Positions 47,701-56,400 of a stretch of 64,000 nucleotides of DNA are shown here, piece after piece. Position numbers and translations under genes: made by a program. This DNA is from Nereocystis luetkeana. Lineage: Eukaryota > Sar > Phaeophyceae > Laminariales > Laminariaceae. Location of the stretch: assembly GCA_031213475.1 (NCBI GenBank), contig JARUPZ010000020.1, forward strand, positions 4,947,858-5,011,857, written 5' to 3'. Position 1 is the stretch's first letter, and every line of letters starts with the position of its first letter. A model generated the notes under the pieces. That model was not told the origin of the DNA and made no database searches. It saw only the letters and a program-made list of their open reading frames with translations.

Positions 47701-50700
47701 TTCGCCCGAACAGTGTTCAACGGGGGGGGGGGGGTGGCACCTTGCCCTTGGAAGGCGGGCAGGACCAATGGAAACGAGACGAGATGCGCTGCAGTGGGAT
47801 ATTTACGCAGTTCGAATCCATGCAATGCGAGCCAACTCAATGCGATGGTGCTTCAGTCAGCAAAACACAAGCCCAGTGAACCCCGTTCGCTGCGAAAAAT
47901 CCAAAGAGTGTTATGATTGCTGAAACAAAGCGGGCTGCCACGCACGTTTATGGATACGGGGTAAAGCAAACAACGAAAAACGTGAGAAAGAAAGAGACCA
48001 TAAACAATACCACGAATAAAGAAACAATACGAGATCAACACACGTGACAAAAATGGCGAAAGCTGTGTACAACAATGACAACCACACCACACCAACGAAA
48101 AACAACAGGGCGTATTCTATGACAAGGTTTCCCCTCGGAGGCATTCGGATGTGGGCGTAAAGCAAGGAGAATTCCAATAACGCTTTGCGCGGCTCAAAAA
48201 AGCGAAAGGCCTACCAGCCGTTCAAACAGCCCGAAACACGAAAAGCTCAACGACCAGCGAAAGGAGTAATCGGTACAAATATCTACCACCGATTGTTGTG
48301 CACTGAAGAAGGCGTGGCATACACCCTACACGCCTCCCAACCCCCCGTAAGTTACTCGTTGAAGCTGTCGTCCATGCGCCAGTCCGCCTCAAAAGCGGTT
48401 CTCAGTAGGATGCAGCTCACCCTTCATGCGACTCGCCGGACACCTCACGGCGCTTCGCGCTTGGTGCAAGCAATGCCTGCCTGGTCGGTAAAAACCCGAC
48501 ATGCTCCGTCCCGACATTGTAGGGATGCGAGGGTCCATGGCCATATGACTGCGGCCATGCATGAGATCGAGTGCATCATCTCTCCTATCGAGTACACCCC
48601 CCCCCCCCCCCTCCCCGCAAGCCACGGTCCGTCTCGAAAGATTTGCGTAGTAGTCAATGGTCAAAATGACTAAGGCAAGCAACAAATGAGTACGCCCCCC
48701 CCCCCCCCCCCCCCCCCCCCCCCGCCTCCTACCCCCCCTCAACCCCCACCTCTCTCTCCCAACCTCCACCCCTCCCCCCAATCCCCAACCCCCCCCGTGC
48801 CCACATGCCTACCTGTGCTGAGCGACAAAGCCGTGCAGGCGAGGGTGTGGCCCTCGTAAGCCCTCAGGGGGATCACGTCAGCCCTTTTCCACTGTCGAAG
48901 AGTCGTGTCCCGGGAGCAGCTGTAGAGTAGTCGACTTGCGGCGCCGTATGAGGCACGAACGACCGGCTTCGAGTGCCCGACGAAGGTTATCTGATTTCGG
49001 AGAGCGCCGGAAGCGTCCACCTTGTGGATGCGCAGGGTCTATGCGCGGAAGAAAGGAGGCGGGGGGCGGGGGGGGGGGGGGGGGGGGGGGGGAAGGGAGT
49101 TGTCTGAAGATGGTGGTGGTAGTGGTGGTGTTGGGGGTAACGGTGGTGTTGGTGTTGGTTTTGGTGGTGTTGACGGTATCTATGAAGAGGGTGCAAATGT
49201 ATGTCGATGCTGGATAAGGCACGCTGCTCGTACTTCACTCTTTCTGTATTGTTTCTCCTCAAGTGAGTTGAGAGAGAGAGAGAGAGCGCGAACTCGATGA
49301 ACGAGGATGGGCTTCGTCGGTGAGCACAACTCAGCCCAGGCGTCGACCAAAACGAACCTGGTGTGCAGATGCGAGTGTTTTCCAAAAAAAGAAAATCCCC
49401 AAAGCGCTACGCACACGTGTAGCCATATAAGATTCGCATACGGGTGTATTCTCAAACGCTGCGCGTAGCCGCACAAGAGTCGAAAACGGGTATGTACGTT
49501 CCTATACGGTGGGTGTGCTTCTCCATCTCATACCGGTATTGTTGGTGGTGGTGTTAGCGATGGTGGTGGTGGTTGTGCGGTGGTGATAGGGAGCTGTCGC
49601 TCGGTTTTTCTAAACCCTATTGGTAAGAAAACCACAGTTCCCAGAAATACATACTGGCGTTTAGGGAGACAAGAAATTTGGAGAGGCTTTCCACCTGGTG
49701 ATTGAAGTTGGTGCAGAGCGCACACGTGCCCAAAATCAAGAATCCAGCCTTGGGTCAGCAGTCCTTTTTCTTGATAGTACTACGCATGAAGTAAAAATTG
49801 AATTACAACCGCAAGGTTAACCTATTGTACGCACAGTACCGCAGTAGCTCTGGTTCAATCTTACGTTCGTTCTCGTATCGCATGGCCTTTCAAGCTTTGA
49901 CAATGTTTACCGTATCACCTTGTCTTCGCCGCACGTCACGAACTCGCCGACCTCAGCACTGGCGAGTGGAACCAAGGGTCGTCGAGGAGGGAGATAAACC
50001 ATGCGGAGGAGGCGCGGTTAGTTATAACTCTCGAGCTCAATTCGCGTACACCAGTACGAAGCTCGTTTAGGGTCATTCTTATCGGAGAGTTTTTTTTCCC
50101 CAAATTCTCGACATTTTTTTCGCGCAATTTTTCAATCTTCCATATTTTCCTGTTTTTTTTTTCCCCAAATATTAGAATGTTGGCGAACTCGATATTTTTG
50201 CTTCTGGAGAATTTCACGAATAGTGACAGAATGCCTCCGTATATTGATACATATCTCCAACTACTTCCAAGCTTTAGAAAAAATGGAAAAAACGCTCTCC
50301 GATAAGAATGAACCTTAGTAGGCGACCTTGCGGATTTTTTTGTGAACCCCAGCAACTATACTGCACTGCTGTGCAGCGTGTACTAATATCAACACTATTC
50401 ATGGGGTACTTTAGGCTGCAATGTCACTCCTGTAAAGTTCCCGTTTGTACCGCTGCAGGTTCTGATCAGCAGTTTTTTCGTACACTATTGCGGGGGGCCC
50501 TAGTAATTAGGACTAAATATTGCTGGTTAATTAAAATAGGGAAATATATACCTGGTAGGTTTTTGTGCGGTCTATGGGTCCTATTTACTATGGTCTCCCG
50601 TAATACAATACTGACCGACGACCACTGAACCATCGGTACTCTGCGTAGCGCATTCTCCATTTATGTACCGTACACAAGTACGGGACACCTACTGTACGTA

Positions 50701-51395
50701 CGAGTATAGTAAGAAGAAACAGGAAAGCCGGTCGAGGCTGGATTTCTTATTAAATTACGGTTGCGTTGCACGTTATTAATAACTTAAGTTTGGAACGACT
50801 GCCGGATTTCTGGTGTTCCTGGAAGTCTCATCCTGAGGTTCTACTTGCGCACGTAGAACACGTCGGAGAGCTCAACCAGGACATCGCTAGACTGGGTGGT
50901 GACGGCCGGCGTCAAAGCAAGACCATGCAAAGCAAACACGATCTCGCACAGGGGGATGCCCTGGCGGAGGTCGTACGGTATCATGGCTACTCGTCGGACT
51001 CGCATCACAGCAGCCAGTCATCGCGAGTACGACAGGAGATATGCACGAGGATCCAACGATATTCATAACAATAACACGCGACACGGCCTCGCAGATCGAT
51101 ACCATGCCCCTCTTTACAACAGGGTGGTTTTGCGATTTTTCATCGGGAGGCAAATCCATAAACACTCCGCCTACAAACCAAACCGCCATCCGCACCTCGC
51201 AATCCCTAGGATCGCACCCTGGTGGGCGGCACGATTCTCAACGGCCCCATCCGCACGTTTTCGCAAGCCCTGGGGTGGAGTTGATAATGGTTTGTCTTCG
51301 TTGCCGGGACCTTGTTTCTCTATGCTCGACGGCTTGTAAGCGGTCCAGTTGTTGTCTTCTTCCCTTCTATCTTCGTGCGAGCCGCAGGACCCCAT
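38799..51395 (-). CDS. WDR31: WDR31-like WD40-repeat protein (ciliary trafficking factor), 8 exons
   Basis: Exons: 51196-51395, 49919-49958, 48813-49038, 47039-47283, 42792-42872, about 40638-40709, about 40267-40345 and 38799-39070. Splice sites are GT-AG and the phases add up to about 404 codons (human WDR31 has 367). The start is the first ATG of exon 1. MGSCGS at the N-terminus suits N-myristoylation plus palmitoylation. WD repeats follow, with SRDTTLRQW, SGSRDTSVRTWDTETG, EDLRLRVWDV, GCETKLWDLRKP and TASKDGTIKIFDRATG. Matches to WDR31 as I recall it: SRNLVT/PRNLVT, a GFGGEGCEATLWDLR-like box in its own exon, CVFL, and the C-terminal LYVLRG. In animals WDR31 acts with ELMOD and RP2 in IFT/BBSome traffic at cilia. 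The exon 6 to 7 boundary is doubtful: homology favours an end after CVFLD, phase favours 40638. The Gly/Glu-rich C-terminal tail is odd. Confidence 0.85.
39195..39715 (-). mobile_element. Rep-D, near full-length copy in WDR31-like intron 7
   Basis: About 520 bp matching 57228-57770 in reverse. On the minus strand it starts near CCAACCTATAG.. and TTGGCGTCGGTTGGC, runs through GGCGGTCGCCC..AGCTGG, GTGTTCAAGGTAAGGCACCC and CTTCGCGCTTGGTGCAAGCA, and ends CTCCTATCGAGTAC plus poly(C). No ORF or terminal inverted repeat was seen. The class is unknown, but the poly(C) end suggests a retroposed element. Confidence 0.75.
39716..39895 (-). mobile_element. Rep-D partial copy
   Basis: Matches the 3' half of Rep-D (GCGCTTCGCGCCTGGTGCAA.. 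to CATTCATGACATAAATA), directly behind the near full-length copy. The end with GAGTAC is replaced. Confidence 0.65.
40928..40995 (-). mobile_element. LINE-B 3' end with poly(C) tail, in intron 5
   Basis: On the minus strand, GCGTGGTCAATGCTCAAATG, ACTAAGGCAATCAACAAATGAGTAC, then C18-type runs. It matches the LINE-B coding end at 46660-46707 and the stop codon context AACAAATGA. Confidence 0.7.
41001..41683. other. Intron 5 sequence, no gene supported
   Basis: A 150-codon minus-strand frame (41409-40948) has no domain. A short GCCAAGCCGAGCCAAGC-type repeat lies at 41455-41510. Confidence 0.35.
41684..41830 (+). mobile_element. MITE-C terminal fragment
   Basis: AGGCGTTCTACGATAGACGT matches the MITE-C end, and a GGAGCTCGACATCTCACCCG block follows as in the other copies, but the right arm is not adjacent. 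Fragmentary. Confidence 0.5.
42072..42338. mobile_element. MITE-C copy with both terminal inverted repeats
   Basis: GGCGTTCTGCGATAGAGGTT at the left and GCTACCTCTATCGTAGAACG at the right form an 18- to 20-bp terminal inverted repeat around 265 bp with no ORF. Related sequence is at 1855-1997 (left part), 55384-55690 and 55845-56150. The superfamily is not clear because the target duplication could not be defined. Confidence 0.72.
42339..42791. other. Intron 5 sequence beside exon 5
   Basis: GCATCAGTCGTATTCGTACG.. (42345-42415) matches 55570-55630 beside another MITE-C copy, so the repeat family extends beyond the short inverted-repeat unit. The rest is unassigned. Confidence 0.45.
43241..43340. 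mobile_element. MITE-B copy 2
   Basis: GTAACCCTTTCAGAACTGCAG, CCCGTTTTAGGGAC, then TTTGTCCCCAAAACGGAACT and GCAGTCCTAGAAG: a hairpin of the MITE-B family, with the right end degraded. Confidence 0.7.
43749..43858. mobile_element. MITE-A copy 2
   Basis: TAATACGGGGGTCCATATTA .. ACTATGACCCCCGCAATA. In WDR31-like intron 4. Confidence 0.8.
44224..44343. mobile_element. MITE-A copy 3
   Basis: TATTGCGGGGGGCCATAG .. TGTGGTCCCCCGTAATA. In intron 4. Confidence 0.85.
44344..44709. other. Intron 4 spacer between two MITE-A copies
   Basis: No gene or repeat recognised. Confidence 0.35.
44710..44818. mobile_element. MITE-A copy 4
   Basis: GTTACGGGCGACCATAG .. CTATGGTCCCCCGTAATA. In intron 4. Confidence 0.85.
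44960..45122. repeat. (CCCA)n/(C)n tract with G-quadruplex potential on the minus strand
   Basis: CCCACCCACCC repeats from 44962 to 45090, then a C17-C20 run. On the transcribed (minus) strand this reads as many GGG tracts within WDR31-like intron 4. Confidence 0.85.
45127..45215 (+). repeat. Dispersed repeat, partner at 10846-10930
   Basis: TTGTTGTTCTCACATTAACT, AGTCCGTGGTCGCAGG and GGCTCCAATAACT. See the partner entry. Confidence 0.5.
45415..45537 (+). mobile_element. LINE-B 3' end with poly(C)
   Basis: Encodes GGVSNRGRNGAPSRKGCVVN.. and stops in ..AAAAAATGAGTACC, then C9. It matches the C-terminus of LINE-B at 46610-46707. Confidence 0.75.
45627..45734. mobile_element. MITE-A copy 5 (with TACCTGGTA)
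   Basis: TATTACGGGGGACCTTAG .. CTATGGTCCCCCGTAATA. The core carries TACCTGGTA at 45686-45694. Confidence 0.88.
45735..46710 (+). mobile_element. LINE-B C-terminal half with poly(C) 3' end, split by MITE-A
   Basis: The plus strand encodes RAELGMHPLKTNRDTRKLKW, then WEKVTKGRAGIRWDSVVEKV and IGGNQGEA (45740-46105). After a frame change it continues with the K..LHGPMDF..TLKLRFRVGDL and CPCGKAIE segment to 46280. The MITE-A copy (46282-46390) interrupts the HIVGECEMYKEERD box, and the C-terminus GDRWWPRAAKQEGD..FLCDIW and SIRSRNGAPSQKGC ends at TGA 46704, followed by GTACG..C-runs. This domain follows the RT in a LINE that I recall as abundant in brown algae. No RT core is present here. Confidence 0.75.
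46282..46390. mobile_element. MITE-A copy 6, inserted in LINE-B with a TA duplication
   Basis: TATTACGGGGGACCATAG .. CGATGGTTCCCCGTAATA. Removing the element and one TA joins CACATAG-TA-GGAGAATGTG, which restores the reading HIVGEC. This gives direct evidence that the MITE duplicates TA, as Tc1/mariner-type elements do. Confidence 0.9.
46755..46945 (+). mobile_element. Rep-D partial copy
   Basis: TTCGTAGTAGGATGCAGCTC, CTTCGCGCTTGGTGCAAGCA and GGCCATGCATGATAATGAGTGC followed by C-rich sequence. In WDR31-like intron 4, close to exon 4. Confidence 0.7.
47299..47335. repeat. (GATTC)n microsatellite
   Basis: About seven TTCGA/GATTC units, 16 bp from the exon 4 acceptor of the WDR31-like gene. 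Confidence 0.9.
47356..47582. repeat. (GGGA)n microsatellite, about 225 bp
   Basis: Long GGGA run with few interruptions. On the minus strand it is (TCCC)n, a giant pyrimidine tract just upstream of the exon 4 acceptor of the WDR31-like gene. The long poly-Pro/Ser frames here come from the repeat only. Confidence 0.95.
47600..48340. other. Intron 3 sequence, no gene
   Basis: No supported CDS. A G12 run lies at 47724. Confidence 0.4.
48345..48613 (+). mobile_element. Rep-D 3' half with poly(C)
   Basis: GTTGAAGCTGTCGTCCATGC .. CGGCGCTTCGCGCTTGGTGC .. CTCTCCTATCGAGTACAC then C14. Very similar to 57505-57770. In WDR31-like intron 3. Confidence 0.78.
48620..48723 (+). mobile_element. LINE-B 3' end with about 30-bp poly(C)
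   Basis: CGTCTCGAAAGATTTGCGTA, GTCAATGGTCAAAATGACTA and AGCAACAAATGAGTACG, then C29. It sits immediately downstream of the Rep-D copy. Confidence 0.75.
49063..49185. repeat. Poly(G) and (GGT)n tract
   Basis: A G-run of about 25 with one C, then a TGGTGGTGTTGG-type repeat, beginning about 25 bp outside exon 3 of the WDR31-like gene. On the transcribed strand it forms a C-rich/ACC pyrimidine tract before the acceptor. Confidence 0.85.
50486..50605. mobile_element. MITE-A copy 7 (with TACCTGGTA)
   Basis: TATTGCGGGGGGCCCTAG .. CTATGGTCTCCCGTAATA, core with TACCTGGTA at 50549-50557. In WDR31-like intron 1. Confidence 0.85.
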
Positions 51396-53427
51396 ACCCT
51401 CTGCAGCTAGCCAGCTAGCCCTAGCCTATACGTATGTCGCCCCTCTGAGGGATGAGCGGTGTATCCTCAGAATGTAAAGATCGAACCCTCGTATCTTTTG
51501 TTCGTTTTGTAGTGCTGCCATCGCACTGCAACAAGAAGGGCTGTTTCCAGGTGCTTATATCTCTCTAACATTTACGGCGTTACTTCCTTGTGTGGAAAAC
51601 CGAAGAAACCCATGCACGAAGCGGCAGCGCTGATGGACGGGCACGTGCGCCGAGCAACAGCTACGCAGATTGAAATCGCTGTCTGCCCCGACACACAAAC
51701 GCCTGCAATACCACTGTAACTCCTTTGCTGAGCAGATAACGAGATAACGAGCCCATTGAGCAGGCCGCGTAGATAACGTGAGCAAAGAGAGAGTGCTGAG
51801 CAGCGCAGGTGGTTTTCACTGTCACACAGCGGTAAGTGAAGTACTCGTGGCTACGGGCGTGATTCATTTGTGGGGCGCACGGGCTAATAGCGTGTGTACA
51901 ACTCGTTGCAGTCTCACTCAGTTTTGGGCTTTCTCCTTTCCTACCCAACGAGGTCGACAATCGTTGTATCTCACACCCCTGCATTGCATGCTTGCATGGA
52001 CGTCGTGACGGGACTCCCTGGTATCCTAACCATGACGGTGTTGATGGCGTCTGGTGTTGCCTTCTACAGTTCAAGCGGCTATCATGTTCGCGGAGTGCAT
52101 GCAGCGCGACTCGGCAGCGAGCCGCAGCCAGTACCAAACGTAAAACGCATCTGCACGCTTGCTGTACTCACGATTAGCACGCGTTTGCATGTTTGATGTT
52201 GGACGCTGCAACAACATATCGCACACTAAATGCAAGTAATTTTTCCCTACAAAAAACGTGCGCGGAAGAAAAGTAGTCACGACTCGACACTCGATATTTA
52301 AATCATGCATGCAGCGCGACTCGGCAGCGAGCCGCAGCCAGTACCAAACGTAAAACGCATCTGCACGCTTGCTGTACTCACGATTAGCACGCGTTTGCAT
52401 GTTTGATGTTGGACGCTGCAACAACATATCGCACACTCTATGCAAGTAATTTTTCCCTACAAAAAGCGTGCGCGGAAGAAAAGTAGTCACGACTCGACAC
52501 TCGATATTTAAATCACGACCATTGATACTTGCACGGGGACATTGAGGAGTCGTCCCCGGGGTTTAGTCCTTGCGTTCCGGTTGGGGGTTAGCGTTAGCGT
52601 TGCAGAGTAGTAGGTGGAGCCCTACTGGGCTTCCGTCTCGTGTCTGCACTTGATGCACCTACCGGTACTCGTACGTATGATACTGCTGCTGTGTAACTGG
52701 TACGACGTACGACGTATGGCAGTAGGTACGCCCTGGCCAGGGGACTCGTGCTCATGCTCGTACTTGCACCTGGTGTGGCATTGCGAGCAGAGGGGGTTGC
52801 TCTGCACGCGGGTCTCGGTGACACTCACCAGAGTCACCGGGTTTTGTGCTGAATAGAATTTGCATACTCGAAAGGTGGCGTGGTAAAGGAGGCGCACGTA
52901 GACATACATCCCGTCATGCTGCAATCGTGGCACTAAATGCTGCTTCAGGTGCGTCTCATGCGTGCTGGTACTATCTGTACTGATAGTATCGTACCGCACA
53001 ATTGCCGGGCTGGTCCACCCCGCCTCCTAGACAGCACGAGTAGCTTCGTGCGAACCTCTCCCGTCTACGGCACAGGCCACAGAGTCGGAGAGGTCGTGGC
53101 GGTGCGATGTCGCTGGCCGCCGCGTAACAAACTGACGGGCCCCAATCATGCGGCGATGCCCCCCTTCCCAGCCCAGCCCACCCCACCCAACCCAACCCAC
53201 CCCCACCGCACCCCCACCGATTTTCTTAGAGCGAGGCGACTATTGATAGGAGGACAGCAGTACACCACTACCTCCCCGCGACCACAACCTTACTATTATA
53301 GAGCGGAACACCAACCAGGAACGGCAAGGGGCAGGGAAGGGCGCGAACGTCCCGCGGTTAGCTCCATAGAGAGCGAGCGAGCGAGCGGGACGCATTTTGA
53401 GACCGACTGGTCTTCCTAGCCGTGGCC
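51396..53427. promoter_or_regulatory. Shared intergenic region of two divergent genes
   Basis: About 2.0 kb between the start codons of the WDR31-like gene (minus) and the dehydrogenase (plus), so it must hold both promoters. I see no clear TATA box. It contains a 210-bp tandem duplication (52097-52516) and, near the dehydrogenase, C-rich CCCAACCCACCC-type sequence (53163-53220) and GAGC repeats at 53371-53390. Confidence 0.5.
52097..52516. repeat. 210-bp tandem duplication, nearly identical
   Basis: Units 52097-52306 and 52307-52516 both begin GCATGCAGCGCGACTCGGCA and differ at only a few positions (for example CACACTAAATG versus CACACTCTATG). A very recent event in the intergenic region. 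Confidence 0.92.
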
Positions 53428-56400
53428 ATGATTCGCGTGGGAATTGTTGGGCTGGGGAGAATGGGATCGGGGATGGCGCTGAACGTGGCGAAGGCGGGGT
53501 TTCCTTTGTCCATGTACGACGCCGAGGAAGGGCGTGTCCAGGACCTCAAGGACAGCTGGGTCAAGGACAAGCACCTCTCAGAGGGTAAGGAATACATAGC
53601 CTATGCTTTCATAAGACGTGGAATGCGACGGGGCATGATATGTGGTCAGGCATGAATACGTGGCCATTCAACATGATGCAACTTTTGTCGTTGGTTTTTG
53701 TTGCAAGAAGTGATCAAGAGGCGTTTTGAGTTGTTGAAAAATGTATTATTACGGGGGCCATAGTTAACAGGACCAAATATTGTTAGTAAAAATGGTTAAA
53801 CATATAGGTTTGTATGTATACCATAGGTCCTGTTAACTATGGTCCCCCGTAGTAGTTGATTTTATTTTCTCAGAACGGAAACGAAACGGAACGCTAGTGG
53901 CCGTCGACGTGTCTGCAGCTGCGCAGCCGCTGCCCGTTCGCGCTTGACTGATTCGAAACGCTTGCGTATATAACATATGCTCTTGCGCCTGCACAAGTAT
54001 CCCCCTTTTGCAGACTTGGGCTTGTACTTAGTCCGAATCACGCATTTTTTTCAAAAGACCACCAGATCGTGTACAAGAGCTCCGGCCGGCTCACCCCACC
54101 CCACCTCACCCCACCCCACCCCATCACCCCACACCACACCACACCACACCCCTTCCTTAGGGCCGGGAGGGCTGTCGACGCCCCACCTCCACGAGCAAGA
54201 ATCTCCCGCAGACGTGATGCTGGCGTCTGACGTGTGCCTTGTATGCGTCCAAACGGAGAAGCAGACGATTGATGTCTTGGTCGGGGAGGACGGGCTGCTG
54301 GCCGTGGGGCCGAAAGGCATGTCGGACAAGGTAGGCCGCCTGGTGTAGTTCATGGTTGCTTTCATTGCTGCCCATGGTTGGGGTAGCTGTTGTTGCTACT
54401 ACCCTCCTGCTGTTTGTTTTTTGTTGTGTTTTTAGTTATAGTTATCTTATTCTTTTTATCTCTATTCTGTTTTTTTCATGCATTTCCTCTGTGTAAGTTT
54501 CTTGGTGGTTTTTTGTGTTTTCTTGCGTGTGTTTTGGTGTAGATATTTTTTGGCGGTTTGTGTGTTCTTTGTTTTGAGTTTTATGCTACGTTTTTGTGTG
54601 TTTTGGTTTTTGGTGTCGAGTGTGTGTTTTCATGTCATGTCTTATGCCGTTGTTTTGTGTTTTGCTCTGCTTTAGGTTAGTTTTATTTGCTTTTGATCAG
54701 TTTTTATTGTGTGTTTTGTTTGTTCGTTTTTCTCTTGTTTTGTCTTGTTTCTGTCTTCGTCCCCTGTCAATGAAAACCTTTGTCTCGGAAGGAGCTTGTC
54801 TTGAGAGAGACATGGAGTATCTGTCCTACCAGTTATCTCAGCAGGGAGATGAACCACCTGCCTGCCTGCCTGCCTCTAGGTGGAGGTCTGCGGTGCTCTT
54901 GTCTCTGCGCAGAGATGGCGACCTACCCGTCTCCCTAATACCAGAAAGTCCGAGGTCCGCTCGTCTCATGTCCCAGCCGAGGGGTGGCGACCAGTCGGCC
55001 GCCCCTCTCCTTTCATCGTTCGTTTTTGTCCTCACCTGCAGCCCCCCGCTGCCCTCGCGTGCACTTGATCGCTTGGGGGCCGACACCGCGTGCTGTGACG
55101 CCCCCCCGCCCCTCCCCCCCCGTCTCTGTTGAAATACACGCCTCCTATTGACTCGCCGGGGGCGCAGTAGACGCGGACCTACCCGATGCTGAAAAAGTAA
55201 GCGGCAGGGTCAACCGAGTCGGGCTTCCTGCGATCACGGCAGGGGTAGTGCCGCAAATCGTTTTGAGTTGTGGCACGGGGGCAAGGTGCGATCGTTTTCT
55301 CAGGCGCTGGATTCCTCCGGCGCGGGAAAGTTGGTTGACAAAGCCGAACAACCATGGCGTTTTGCGGAGTATTCTATAGTCGAGAGGCGTTCTACGATAG
55401 AGGTACATACGAGTATCACGTTCGGGACGGGAAAAAAAAAAAAAAAAAAAGTTCTGAGTCACCTCGGCGCGTCCTTGCCGGGCGGCAATGTAGGGTTGGA
55501 TGAGTATGTACCTTGTGCTCTACATTTTTGGGCGTAATGCGTGCGCACACGTACGAGACGCGCGCAGCATCAGTCGTACGTAATTCGTGTGTTCGTCCCC
55601 CTTGGACTTCCACACTGCACCCTGGGGGGGGCATGAGGCGCCTCGGAAAAATTAGGGTGAATCTCTTATCGCCGTCGTAGGACGCCTCTCGAGAGCCCTT
55701 CCGACGAAAATATCAGGTTCGACTTGCTCGGTCGCCCTTGCCGTTGTTGAGGAAACAAGCTTCTGAAAAATGATCGAAACCCCTCCTTGCGCGAACTTCG
55801 GGGCGCTTTTGCGGTATACACTCCGTTTTTGTCGACGTCCTGAGGGGGCGTTCTACGATAGAGGTCCCACCTTCAGAGGCCTCTTTCCTCACTTGGGGAG
55901 CTCCATACTAATAGTAAGTCATCCGAAAACTGACTTGAGCGAAAATAAAACTGCGTCTCGGTGAATAATCCCGTGGCTCCAAGTAAACAAAATAAATAAA
56001 CATTTTCCGATACAGGATCGGCATTCCGACGGTTTTGGGACTTTTTTTTCCGATACAGGATTGGCATTCCGACGGTTTTGGGTCAAGGAACCCCTGTCAT
56101 ATTCAGAGAACATTTTAGCGGGATTGTTTTACCTCTGTCGTAGAACGCATCTCCTCTGTGCTGTGAAATCGCTTGGAACGGATGGGTTTCCCCAGCGTGG
56201 TGGTGTGCGAAGTACAGTAGTGCCGCTTGCCGACATTGTGCCGGTATTTTTTTGGCGGGTGCCTACGCCTACACTATAGGGGCAAGCGGCACCGAAGAGG
56301 ACCATTACTGTACAAGTACGCCGCGAACCCGATCGAAAAAATCCCGCGGGCTAGGCAGGTACCGTATAACACACTGGGTGATAAGATAACACCCCCCCCC

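Noticed and set aside
47165-47840. Long Pro/Ser- and Gly-rich frames on both strands
   Set aside because: Produced by the (GGGA)n microsatellite; no independent coding evidence.
50841-50986. Minus-strand open segment reading IPYDLRQGIPLCEIVF.. to VRK stop, with an AG before it
   Set aside because: It looks exon-like, but lies inside intron 1 of the WDR31-like gene on the same strand, whose exon 1 and 2 phases join perfectly without it. No family recognised.
52622-52999. Minus-strand frame with HLKQHLVPRLQHDGMYVYV and CSQCHTRCKYEHEHE
   Set aside because: Protein-like in places, but there is no recognisable domain, partner exon or clear start. Left as unsupported.
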